Assembly: GCA_030830725.1 (NCBI GenBank) | Contig: JAURMN010000020.1 | Location: forward strand, 1-12,523 | Direction: 5' to 3' | Source of the DNA: Balneolales bacterium | GTDB lineage: Bacteria; Bacteroidota; Rhodothermia; Balneolales; Balneolaceae | Length of the DNA: 12,523 nt | In this document: in pieces, positions 1 through 7,534 of the stretch | Numbering within the stretch: the first letter of the stretch is position 1 | Layout of the letters: each line of letters starts with the position of its first letter | The notes under the pieces: generated by a model | Database searches by the model: none | What the model was told of the DNA's origin: nothing | The model's input: only the letters and a program-made list of their open reading frames with translations | Position numbers and translations under genes: made by a program

Positions 1-732
1 AAAAATATTGAAATGAGTCGCATTGACCAGGGTTTGAGACCAAGCCAGAATACGGGTATCGAGTATGATGCCTAACCCCCCGCGAGATGGATCTGTGAGA
101 TCGGGTGCATATCGATTTGTATTGTATCTGGTATAGGTGTCATCCCCGGCTCTGTAGTAAAATTCGACATCCGCATTAAACTGATCTCGCCCGAAATACC
201 CATTCCATGATCCAGGCCAGCCATCTCCCCCATTGCCAATTTTATCAGGCCAAGTATTAGGCCATGTATTGCCTAAAGGCGACGTCGGCCCTCTGTCACT
301 TCGTGCAATTTCATCAGAGTCATCCCTTGCATATCCAACGACAGGATTTAGTGACCAGTTGGTTCGCCCGTCACGACTACTTTTGTAGGAGGCAACACTC
401 ACAATGGGGAATGCATCCTCTTCCTCGGTGCTCTGATCTGGAACCTCTGTCCCAAACATGACACTCATGAAGTACATATACTCTCTGTTCGTGTTCTTAG
501 GAAATTCAAAGAGTAATTCGTTCAAGTTGCCACTATTTCGCCTTCCGGCATGCCCGGTGTTATGGTAGCTCGCACGCAGGCGATTCCCATCCATAACGGA
601 AACTTTCCGCTGATCAAAAGAAGAGCGTTCTTCACTTGGCTCATAGGTTTGAGCCCACACTTCGGTAGCAGCAACAGAAAGCCCGAAGAAGAGGATAAAA
701 CTGGATAAAAGATGGATTCGTTGCTTCATCAT
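1..732 (-). CDS. Secreted protein of unknown function, partial (C-terminal part beyond left edge)
   Basis: I translated this minus-strand frame by hand: it is open for 244 codons from an ATG at 732 to the first base of the window, so only the N-terminal part is present. The protein starts with a clear signal peptide: basic MMKQR, a hydrophobic stretch to about residue 22, and an Ala-x-Ala-like cleavage site after Ala27 (VWA|QTY). The mature part is rich in Trp, Gly, Asp and Arg. Segments such as NTGHAGRRNSG (58-68), TWPNTWPDK (156-164), GYFGRDQFNAD (178-188) and DPSRGGLGI (214-222) recall large secreted proteins that I associate with TonB receptor loci of Rhodothermota, Calditrichota and related phyla. 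These have no known function. An alternative start is the ATG one codon later. The gene begins 2 nt after the receptor stop, so the two are almost surely cotranscribed. Export to the periplasm or cell surface is inferred; the role is unknown. Confidence 0.75.
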   Translation of the reverse strand, partial: MMKQRIHLLSSFILFFGLSVAATEVWAQTYEPSEERSSFDQRKVSVMDGNRLRASYHNTGHAGRRNSGNLNELLFEFPKNTNREYMYFMSVMFGTEVPDQSTEEEDAFPIVSVASYKSSRDGRTNWSLNPVVGYARDDSDEIARSDRGPTSPLGNTWPNTWPDKIGNGGDGWPGSWNGYFGRDQFNADVEFYYRAGDDTYTRYNTNRYAPDLTDPSRGGLGIILDTRILAWSQTLVNATHFNIF

Positions 733-734
733 GA

Positions 735-3704
735 TTAAAAGGCTAACTGTACTCCAAACTGAATTCTTCTTGGTTCAGCATAAAAGGTTGGATTGTTATA
801 GTAATCCGGATGTGCATTCGGAATAATCCGGGCTGGCAGAGGCTGTGTTGGCAGACCTGAATCTGAATAAACCGAATTCACCAGTTTACGATCGAGGAGA
901 TTGTATACGTTCAGGAACAGCTCGAACCGATAATCTCCAAGCGAAAAGGTTTTATTGGCATTAATATCGATGGTGAATCGTGATGGCAGTCTTGCGGTGT
1001 TACGTAAATCTCGGGTCGTAGCCACTTCTCCAACCAAAACACCAGGAATGTCACGAGCAGGAGTATAGGGCGTCCCGGTACTGAAGCGCGAAAGAAGATT
1101 GACGCCCCAGCTATCCCCAGAATAGAAAAGGGAACCATTCAAAATGTGAGCCCTATCCCAGTCTAAGGGCTGAACAAGCTTGGTGAGCGCATTAGACTGA
1201 TTTGTGGAATCAATTTTTCCACCCTGAGCAACGATGGCGAAAAACTCAGAGGCGGGATCGGAGTTACTTCCTTCCACGATACTGAATGTGTAATCCACAC
1301 TAAAGTTAAATCGTTGGCTGACATATTGATTGAGGGCAAAAGTGAGCCCGGTAGATCTGGAAAAATCACGATTGATATAAATTCCGTAAGTGATGGACGA
1401 GGAGCCCGTGACCTGCGGACGACTTGATACATAATCACGCGTGTCTTTGTAATAAGCGGCTAGTTCAATCGCGGTCCCTTCAAATATTTCCTGTTTGAAA
1501 CCCAATTCGTATTGAACCGATTTCTCAGGTTTCAAGTCGGGATTACCGAAAAGTGTCTGATTTGCGCCGCTTTGGGTTAACAGAATCCGGCTGTTGGTAT
1601 ACATTCTATCGTACGAAGGCACCTGAAAGAAGTATCCGTAGGAGAAATAAATCACTCCATTACGATTAATAGGATACGCCACCCCAATTCGCGGACTTAG
1701 CTGATATTTAATTGAGGCATCTTTCCACCAGTAGGCTTCCCGATCCACAACAGTCAGCGAGGGTTCATTCGGATCTTGCTGTCCGTTTTGATTCGTATCC
1801 CGATATTGATTCACGGCCTTGGTAGGCAAATAAATATCTGGATCTTCTGGATCAGCAGGAATGAGTGTATTTGGATCGAAATAATCGAAACGCAATCCCA
1901 CATTCACAATTAGATTCTCATACTCGATTTTGTCTTGTAGATAAGCCGCAATGGTGTAGGGCTTTTCTTCATAGGATTGATAACCCGGTGTGTTGATTTC
2001 TGGATATCCTAATTCAACAAAGGGGATCAAGTCTTGAGGGGTACCTTCTGGCAGGGTAACACCTTCTTGAGATAGGGGAACGAGACTGATACTTCTAAAC
2101 TTAATGAGGTCCTGCTGAGCGCTGATTCCAGCCTTCACATAGTGGTGTTCATTTAATTGACTGGAGAGCTCTGCCTTGGCAATCCAAGTCTCAGTTGATC
2201 TAAAAAATCGTCCGTTATTCGTTCCGTAGGTATTGAATTGACCCGCATTGGTGATTTGATTGCCATACAAAAGATTATCTGTTCCATAGAGCGGATTCGA
2301 TAGATTCTCATAGTTAAAATATCTCGGATCCCATGGGTTCTCATAGAGATGATTCTTATACGAGTTATATCGATTGGCCAGATTTAGAGTAATAAACGTC
2401 GTGTTACTGGGCGTGATGGTTGTTTTGAAATTGAGCGCGTAATTATCCCGATAATTTGTCCCTTGGCCTGAGGGCACATACCGGTTCATAAAATCGTAGT
2501 TCAATCCCTCCTCGATCGCATAGGACCCAATCAGATTGAATTTCAATAGCTTATTAGGGCGAAATTCAAGATTTCCCTGGAAACTTTGAGACATGTAACG
2601 ATTCATATCTACAAGGGAGCTGTCACGCAGCCCACTATCACGAATCTCAAGTAATTGTTGTCCATTTACGACCACCGTATCAATCGAATACCAATAATTA
2701 GATAGGTCTACTTTTTCGTTGTAAAGAGTGCGGTACGTCTCGAGATTTGTTCCAAGTGGAACGCGATCCACATATTTTCCGTGGGAAGAGTAAAGATTTC
2801 GACCTGTCAGCCATCCCCGATTTTCAAATTGACGTGCTGTGGCAAAAAAGGTGAGTTTATCCTTAATGATTGGGCCCGAAACCGATGCGGTAATGTTATG
2901 CATCCGCAATGGATCGACTGTAGAAAAAGAGGTTCCAATTCCATCATAAAGATGAGATTTATTCGTAGCGAGATATCCACCACCCCAACCTCTCACTGAG
3001 GCTTCAACATTATTATCTCCGGCCTTGGTTACCACATTCACCACTCCGGAAAGTGCCTGACCGTGCTCTGCATTAAACGATCCTGAAATCACCTGGAGCT
3101 CCTGAATCGACTCATTCTCTAGTCGTAACCCCTGGCTTCCATCGTAATTGTCGGTAACCCGGATTCCATCCACCACGTAGGAGACCTCCGAAGCTCTACC
3201 TCCCCGGATGTGAATCGCTCCATTATTCCCCACATTGACTCCGGCTTGCAGTTGTACAATATCTGATACCTCTTGCACAGGGAGTTTCTTGATTTCTTCA
3301 CTACTCACGCGCGATTCTGAACTGGTGATATCTTTGATCACAGCCTGTCTTTCGGCTACAACTACGATCTCCTCGCCTTCAAAGGTCTCGGGTTGTAATT
3401 CAAAGTCCTGGGTTGTCGTTAAATCGGTTCGGACAATGATATTTTGCACCACAACCGTGGCATAGCCGATATAACGCGCTTCCAGTGTGTAGGAGCCTGG
3501 TGCAACGTTCAGAATCAAGTATTTTCCTTCAAAATCCGCGATCGATCCCGTTGTTGTTCCTTGAATTCCAACCGTGGCTCCAAAGAGAGGCTCACCCGTT
3601 TCAGAATCAACGATCTGGCCCGTAATCTTTCCAGATTGCGCAAATCCAGCAAGGGAAAAAGCAGAGAGAATACAGGTGAATATTAGGGTGTAGATCGACT
3701 TCAT
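735..3704 (-). CDS. TonB-dependent outer-membrane receptor with N-terminal carboxypeptidase-regulatory-like domain
   Basis: This 989-residue protein should sit in the outer membrane and import (or help move) a substrate with energy from TonB-ExbBD. A signal peptide spans about residues 1-22 (cleavage near GFAQ|SG). A CarboxypepD_reg-like beta-sandwich follows at about 26-104 (GKITGQIVDSETGEPLFGA, then FEGKYLILNVAPGSYTLEA). A TonB-box-like EEIVVVA lies at 111-117. The plug domain runs from about 125 to 232, with IHIRGGRASEVSYVVDG (164-180) and the conserved GVVNVVTKAG (220-229). The rest is a beta-barrel ending in the aromatic-terminated strand RRIQFGVQLAF. The length suits the SusC/CirA-like class. 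No SusD lipoprotein is visible next to it; the partner genes are a parvulin lipoprotein 11 nt upstream and a secreted protein 2 nt downstream. A Ca-binding-like loop (DTNQNGQQDPNE) lies at 636-647. The substrate cannot be read from the sequence; the LacI-type operator ahead of the operon hints at carbohydrate, which is inference. Confidence 0.93.
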   Translation of the reverse strand: MKSIYTLIFTCILSAFSLAGFAQSGKITGQIVDSETGEPLFGATVGIQGTTTGSIADFEGKYLILNVAPGSYTLEARYIGYATVVVQNIIVRTDLTTTQDFELQPETFEGEEIVVVAERQAVIKDITSSESRVSSEEIKKLPVQEVSDIVQLQAGVNVGNNGAIHIRGGRASEVSYVVDGIRVTDNYDGSQGLRLENESIQELQVISGSFNAEHGQALSGVVNVVTKAGDNNVEASVRGWGGGYLATNKSHLYDGIGTSFSTVDPLRMHNITASVSGPIIKDKLTFFATARQFENRGWLTGRNLYSSHGKYVDRVPLGTNLETYRTLYNEKVDLSNYWYSIDTVVVNGQQLLEIRDSGLRDSSLVDMNRYMSQSFQGNLEFRPNKLLKFNLIGSYAIEEGLNYDFMNRYVPSGQGTNYRDNYALNFKTTITPSNTTFITLNLANRYNSYKNHLYENPWDPRYFNYENLSNPLYGTDNLLYGNQITNAGQFNTYGTNNGRFFRSTETWIAKAELSSQLNEHHYVKAGISAQQDLIKFRSISLVPLSQEGVTLPEGTPQDLIPFVELGYPEINTPGYQSYEEKPYTIAAYLQDKIEYENLIVNVGLRFDYFDPNTLIPADPEDPDIYLPTKAVNQYRDTNQNGQQDPNEPSLTVVDREAYWWKDASIKYQLSPRIGVAYPINRNGVIYFSYGYFFQVPSYDRMYTNSRILLTQSGANQTLFGNPDLKPEKSVQYELGFKQEIFEGTAIELAAYYKDTRDYVSSRPQVTGSSSITYGIYINRDFSRSTGLTFALNQYVSQRFNFSVDYTFSIVEGSNSDPASEFFAIVAQGGKIDSTNQSNALTKLVQPLDWDRAHILNGSLFYSGDSWGVNLLSRFSTGTPYTPARDIPGVLVGEVATTRDLRNTARLPSRFTIDINANKTFSLGDYRFELFLNVYNLLDRKLVNSVYSDSGLPTQPLPARIIPNAHPDYYNNPTFYAEPRRIQFGVQLAF

Positions 3705-3715
3705 GTCTATAGTCT

Positions 3716-5437
3716 CTAAATCCTGATGGCAAGTGAGTTTAGCTTATCCAGATCCACAAAGGCATCGTTTTGCAACTTAACTTGCTCGATTGTGGCTGCT
3801 TTCAGTGTTTTTAATTTTTTCTCGGTAAGAATCTCATCCACCCACTCTTTGGCTTCATCAAAGGTGAGTTGTCTCGACTCCTCACGCCCAATCACTTTGT
3901 ACACATGGTATTCAGTGGATAGATACGGGATCACTTTTGAAATCTCGCCTATCTCGAGTGTTGCTAACATGGTCTTATTCACACCAAAATCATGTATAGA
4001 TGTAAACCCAATCTCTCCATTGCGTAATCTCTCCTCACCATTCGTGGTGTATTCGCGGACGAGGTCATCATAATTCACGCCATTGAGCGCAAGAGATCTC
4101 ACGCTCTCAGCTATCTCTTGATTATCCACAATGATTCGCTGCAGGTTGAGATATAAAGGAGTGGCGTACCGTTCAGGCGCTGCAAAAAATTCGTTGTAAA
4201 GCTCAGCAGGAGTATTCTGGATGGTCGCGCGAAGATGCTCCACAGCGAGGGATTCCAGCATGTGCAAATAGGTCTCTTGGATGGACTCTGCCACTTCGGA
4301 TTGTTGATCGATCTTTAATCGCTTTGCTTCACGAACCATGTAAACTCTATAGGCAGCACCCAGTAAAAACGCTTTGAACGAGTCCTCGTTCGATATCGAG
4401 CTTTTCCGAATGGCTGTACTAATCGAGTATTCCTCGATGAAGTCGGAAATCGTAAATACAAAATCGTTGAATTTGAGAAGCATTTCTGTGTCGTGAGAGA
4501 GAGTACGTAAAAACTCCTCATCCTGGGCGAGAACAGCGGTTTGATTTCTGAAAAAATCATTCCATAGTGACTGGGTAACGCTCTCATTCCATTCACAAGA
4601 CTCCATAAATTGGTTCAGATGCTCTCTGGTTCTGAGTTCGTTTTTCTTTTTTTGTACATAATTGAATAGCCGATCCCGGTGTTGGTTGAACTCCTGTTCA
4701 GTGAGAATTGGTTTTTGAACCCGATCTGTGACTTTAATGATACTATACCCTTGAGCGGTTTGTACAGGTTCTGAAATACGATTCATCGATAATGAAAATG
4801 CAGCTTCTTCAAAACTCACATCCATATCGTCTGTCGTAAACCAACCTAAATCGCCCCCATTTTTAGCTAATTCAGAATTTTTGAACGCTTTTTTTGCAAG
4901 TTGCTCGAAACTCTCGCCCGCATCGAGTCGATTTTTTAGGGTTTGGATCTCACTTCGGGTTGCGGCATACAGATGAGAGGCTCTGACTCTTGTGTTGAAA
5001 CGTTGAAAGTACTCTCTCAAATCCTGTTCTGAAACGCGAACATCCTTGACGATGACTTGTGCATTATACTCTTCAGTCAAAACTCGACGGACTATGGCTT
5101 TCTCTCTTTTTTTTGCTTCCTCGGAATCGGAAATCCCGTCTTGGATTGCGTAAGTAGCTAGAACGTAGGTATGAAACTCATTTTCTAGGATTGCTTTTCG
5201 AGTCTGTTTGTCTGGAGCAAGAACTTGACCTGTGCGGTAGAAATACTCTTTGAATGATGTTTCGAAATGCGAAACACTTATGGACAGATCGTTGATTTTA
5301 GCCAGTGTCTCATCTTGAATAGTAAGATCTGTTCTGTTTTGCTTCGTGCACCCCAAAAGCAACGTAAGTGACAGAATTGGGATCACTCTCAAAAAAGCGC
5401 TTCCTTTAAAAGTTATATAGTTAACTGTACGATACAT
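3716..5437 (-). CDS. Parvulin-type peptidyl-prolyl isomerase lipoprotein (PpiC/SurA-like)
   Basis: A periplasmic foldase predicted to be lipid-anchored. I chose the ATG at 5437 (573 residues); an upstream in-frame TTG at 5455 would add six residues (MQSNLL). From the ATG, the N-terminus has basic residues, a hydrophobic stretch and the lipobox LLLGC with Cys30 as the acylated residue. A SurA_N-like helical part follows. The first parvulin domain spans about 149-239 (RASHLYA; GGDLGWFTTDDMD; AFSLSMNRISEPVQTAQGYSIIKV). A helical linker leads to a second, more divergent parvulin-like repeat at about 426-516 (NGEIGFTSIHDFG, LEIGEISKVIPYLSTEYHVYKV). The two-repeat layout matches SurA/PrsA-type chaperones that help outer-membrane or secreted proteins fold. 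It is the first gene of the operon, 11 nt before the TonB receptor, so a dedicated client relationship is plausible but inferred. The second repeat has lost the usual SH in its first strand (LQRIIVD) and may be structural only. Confidence 0.88.
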   Translation of the reverse strand: MYRTVNYITFKGSAFLRVIPILSLTLLLGCTKQNRTDLTIQDETLAKINDLSISVSHFETSFKEYFYRTGQVLAPDKQTRKAILENEFHTYVLATYAIQDGISDSEEAKKREKAIVRRVLTEEYNAQVIVKDVRVSEQDLREYFQRFNTRVRASHLYAATRSEIQTLKNRLDAGESFEQLAKKAFKNSELAKNGGDLGWFTTDDMDVSFEEAAFSLSMNRISEPVQTAQGYSIIKVTDRVQKPILTEQEFNQHRDRLFNYVQKKKNELRTREHLNQFMESCEWNESVTQSLWNDFFRNQTAVLAQDEEFLRTLSHDTEMLLKFNDFVFTISDFIEEYSISTAIRKSSISNEDSFKAFLLGAAYRVYMVREAKRLKIDQQSEVAESIQETYLHMLESLAVEHLRATIQNTPAELYNEFFAAPERYATPLYLNLQRIIVDNQEIAESVRSLALNGVNYDDLVREYTTNGEERLRNGEIGFTSIHDFGVNKTMLATLEIGEISKVIPYLSTEYHVYKVIGREESRQLTFDEAKEWVDEILTEKKLKTLKAATIEQVKLQNDAFVDLDKLNSLAIRI

Positions 5438-5510
5438 CAGAAGATTACTCTGCAAATTCTGCCAGATTGTACGTAGTGTGATGTCTGTGAGAGAAGGCTT
5501 ACTCCGTGTA

Positions 5511-5528
5511 AATGTAAGCGCTTACATT
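5511..5528. promoter_or_regulatory. Perfect 18-bp palindrome, LacI-family-type operator
   Basis: AATGTAAGCGCTTACATT is identical to its own reverse complement over all 18 bases. Its core TGTAAGCGCTTACA has the central CG and flanking arms typical of operators of LacI-family repressors and fits the CcpA cre pattern. It lies 73 bp upstream of the chosen ATG of the parvulin lipoprotein gene (55 bp from the alternative TTG), directly downstream of a TTGGAC -35-like hexamer on the minus strand. A bound repressor there would block transcription. It is more than 200 bp from the divergent permease gene, so the minus-strand operon is the likelier target. No LacI-family gene is in the window; the regulator must be elsewhere. 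Confidence 0.75.
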
Positions 5529-5655
5529 GTCCAAGATTAACCAAGAATTATCTAAATATCAACACATCTCTAGATCCTCCTATTTTCGGATTCTAATTTC
5601 GATGCAGTGAATGGAAGAGCATAATAATAATCACTACTTTAATTCTCTAAATAGG

Positions 5656-5675
5656 ATTCTCATTCATTCTCATTT
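5656..5675. repeat. Two tandem copies of a 10-bp unit (ATTCTCATTY)
   Basis: ATTCTCATTC at 5656-5665 is followed directly by ATTCTCATTT at 5666-5675. The pair sits about 70-90 bp before the EamA permease ATG. One helical turn of spacing would suit a protein-binding site on one face of the DNA, but the unit is AT-rich and short, so chance is possible. Confidence 0.4.
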
Positions 5676-5743
5676 TGTATTTCACATTGATTCTAAAGTT
5701 TGTCACATTCACAACCGTTTTTCCATTTGATCCATCCATTTAA

Positions 5744-6754
5744 ATGACACCCTCCACTTCTACCTCTCAGGATGTTCAAACCGTAACTCTTCGGTCTTGG
5801 ATCACCTTTATTGTATTAGCTATAGTGTGGGGAAGCTCTTTCATCTTGATGAAACGAGGATTATTGGCTTACAGCCCGACACAGGTTGGAATGCTTAGAA
5901 TTACATTTGCGGCGGCTTTTATTCTTGGCATTTCCTTTAAAAAAATTAAGGCCTTAAAAAAAGAAAATGTATGGCCCCTTCTCGTGGTTGGTATTGTTAG
6001 TATTGTCTTTCCATATCTACTATTCCCGCTCTCCGTAAGTAAACTCGACAGCGGGGTGGTTGGAATCTTGAACTCACTGGTTCCTTTATTTACACTCGTT
6101 ATCGGAGTAATCTGGTTTCAAACGAAGGTTAGTCGCATCGCCGTTGTGGGAATTCTATTAGGTTTTATCGGGGCGGTTTGGTTGTTATTACCAGGGTTGG
6201 AAATCGATTCAACAAAGTTGATCTATGGGTCATTTCCAATTGTAGCCGGAGTGGGATATGCAATCGGGGTCAATACTGTGAACCGATATTTGAAAAATTT
6301 GGAGCCGATGGAAGTGACTGTGATCAGTCTCGCGTTTGCTGTTATTCCGGCACTGGTTATGCTGGGGGTGACTGACGTTGTCGGGGCATATCACGCTTCT
6401 GAATATGGCTTAAGTTCACTTGGTTACATTGCCATCATGGGGATTGCAGGAACAGCTCTGGCAAACTATTTTTTTAATAATCTAATCAAAACAACGGGTT
6501 CATTGTTTTCGTCAAGTGTGACGTACGCAATTCCGGTAGTAGCCTTAATGTGGGGATTTTGGGACGGCGAACCGGTAGGAATAAATGAGATCCTGGGAAT
6601 GATCCTCATTTTGTTGGGCGTTTGGTTGGTGAATTCCCAGAATCGGAGTTCAAAACGTGCAGCGGCGGCCATTATGGATGTGGAAATGGCTCCGAGTGTG
6701 GGTGAAACTCCGATTGAGAAGGTGGTTTCGAAAAAAGAAAACGGATTGAAATGA
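5744..6754 (+). CDS. EamA/DMT-superfamily inner-membrane transporter
   Basis: A 336-residue integral membrane protein with two EamA repeats, at about residues 19-147 and 160-298, together giving about ten hydrophobic segments. The first repeat opens with the family signature ITFIVLAIVWGSSFILMKRGL (20-40); the second ends in LGMILILLGVWLVNSQNRSSK. A soluble charged tail of about 35 residues follows (KRAAAAIMDVEMAP...), longer than the usual short end. Members export or exchange amino acids, sugars or other small metabolites; the substrate here cannot be told. The start ATG at 5744 is the first in frame and has no clear Shine-Dalgarno. Its TGA overlaps the pdxJ ATG by the ATGA motif, so the two are probably translationally coupled. 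A role in moving a vitamin B6 compound is a guess from that context only. Confidence 0.92.
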   Translation: MTPSTSTSQDVQTVTLRSWITFIVLAIVWGSSFILMKRGLLAYSPTQVGMLRITFAAAFILGISFKKIKALKKENVWPLLVVGIVSIVFPYLLFPLSVSKLDSGVVGILNSLVPLFTLVIGVIWFQTKVSRIAVVGILLGFIGAVWLLLPGLEIDSTKLIYGSFPIVAGVGYAIGVNTVNRYLKNLEPMEVTVISLAFAVIPALVMLGVTDVVGAYHASEYGLSSLGYIAIMGIAGTALANYFFNNLIKTTGSLFSSSVTYAIPVVALMWGFWDGEPVGINEILGMILILLGVWLVNSQNRSSKRAAAAIMDVEMAPSVGETPIEKVVSKKENGLK

Positions 6755-7482
6755 TTCGCTTATTAGTCAATATCGATCATGTCGCAACGCTTCGGAATGC
6801 ACGCGGCGAGGGATATCCCGTTCCTACGGAGGCGGCACGGGTATGTGAGGGGGCCGGGGCAGATGGAATCGTATTTCACCTGCGGGGAGATCGTCGACAT
6901 ATTCGCGATGAAGATTTACCTGAATTAAAAAGCGTTGTGAAGGGGCGTCTCGATTTTGAAATGGCCGCAACCGACGAAATGATCGGCCTTTGCTGTGAAT
7001 TGAAGCCCGATTTAGCCACACTTGTACCAGAGGGTCGCGAAGAGTTAACCACAGAGGGCGGATTGAATATGAGACCCCTAGTAAAAGACTATCATTCCAG
7101 AATTGTACCGGCTTTAAAGGTTGCAGGAATCGAAGTATCCCTCTTTCTGGATCCGGTTGAAGAAGATATTCGCCTTAGCGCAGAGGTTGGGGCTGATGCG
7201 GTAGAACTACACACGGGTCGATATGCGAATCTGTTTCGAGTTGGAGATCGAGATGGGGCCTCAACAGAATTAAACCGACTGGCTGATGCGGCTGACTTAG
7301 CTCACTCTCTGGGATTAAAGGTTCATGCAGGTCATGGATTAAATACAGAAAATCTTGGAGAATTTTTAGATCGAGTTCCTTACTTACAGGAAGTGAGCAT
7401 TGGACATGCGCTGATCAGTGATGCGCTTTTTTACGGGTTGGAAGAGACGGTACGTCGATACTTGGCGGTGCTCCGAGGCTAA
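6751..7482 (+). CDS. pdxJ: Pyridoxine 5'-phosphate synthase
   Basis: PdxJ condenses 1-deoxy-D-xylulose 5-phosphate with 3-amino-2-oxopropyl phosphate to give pyridoxine 5'-phosphate, the last ring-forming step of the DXP-dependent vitamin B6 pathway in the cytosol. The 243-residue TIM-barrel protein matches the family length (E. coli about 243). Signatures are clear: VNIDHVATLRNARG (6-19), GIVFHLRGDRRHI with His43 (39-51), LDFEMA with Glu70 (67-72), the EGGLN segment (102-106), VELHTGRYA (151-159), and VHAGHGLN with His195 (191-198). His43, Glu70 and His195 lie at positions that correspond to the known catalytic residues. The start overlaps the stop of the EamA permease (ATGA). No pdxA or other B6 gene is in the window. 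The 3' end contains the first copy of a 13-bp direct repeat. Confidence 0.97.
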   Translation: MIRLLVNIDHVATLRNARGEGYPVPTEAARVCEGAGADGIVFHLRGDRRHIRDEDLPELKSVVKGRLDFEMAATDEMIGLCCELKPDLATLVPEGREELTTEGGLNMRPLVKDYHSRIVPALKVAGIEVSLFLDPVEEDIRLSAEVGADAVELHTGRYANLFRVGDRDGASTELNRLADAADLAHSLGLKVHAGHGLNTENLGEFLDRVPYLQEVSIGHALISDALFYGLEETVRRYLAVLRG

Positions 7483-7502
7483 ACAATGATTGGCGGTGCT
7501 CC
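7462..7502. repeat. 13-bp direct repeat at the pdxJ 3' end
   Basis: TTGGCGGTGCTCC occurs at 7462-7474, inside the last pdxJ codons, and exactly again at 7490-7502, 28 bp further on, just after the stop codon. Bases on either side of the two copies differ. This may be a small local duplication. It lies in the short gap between the convergent pdxJ and era genes, where I see no convincing hairpin terminator. Confidence 0.7.
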
Positions 7503-7534
7503 AGAACGAAGTAACTTTCGACCTTACTCTAGAT

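Larger units (their letters stand above)
5438..5743. other. Divergent intergenic region between the parvulin/TonB operon and the EamA/pdxJ pair
   Basis: About 290-306 AT-rich bases without a credible gene, separating two divergently read operons, so it must hold both promoters. Visible in it are an 18-bp perfect palindrome (5511-5528) on the side of the minus-strand operon and a 10-bp tandem repeat (5656-5675) on the side of the permease. On the minus strand, TTGGAC (5534-5529) sits directly before the palindrome and could be a -35 element, but the -10 at the matching distance (TTACAC or TTTACA) is poor. On the plus strand, TAAAGTTTG at 5694-5702, with TTTG at 5674-5677, vaguely recalls the Bacteroidota promoter form TAnnTTTG, off by one base. 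I do not call either promoter. Confidence 0.6.

Noticed and set aside
264..461. 65-codon plus-strand open frame at the left end
   Set aside because: The opposite strand carries a continuous 244-codon frame with a signal peptide that begins 2 nt after the receptor stop; the plus frame has no domain or start signal.
5506..5534. Sigma-70-type promoter spanning the palindrome on the minus strand
   Set aside because: TTGGAC is a fair -35, but the hexamer at 16-17 bp (TTTACA or TTACAC) matches the -10 consensus at only two or three positions. Noted in the intergenic entry only.
7503..7534. Possible bidirectional terminator between pdxJ and era
   Set aside because: Only stems of 4-5 bp can be drawn (AGTAA/TTACT around 7511-7529), without a GC-rich stem or a T-run; not enough for a call.
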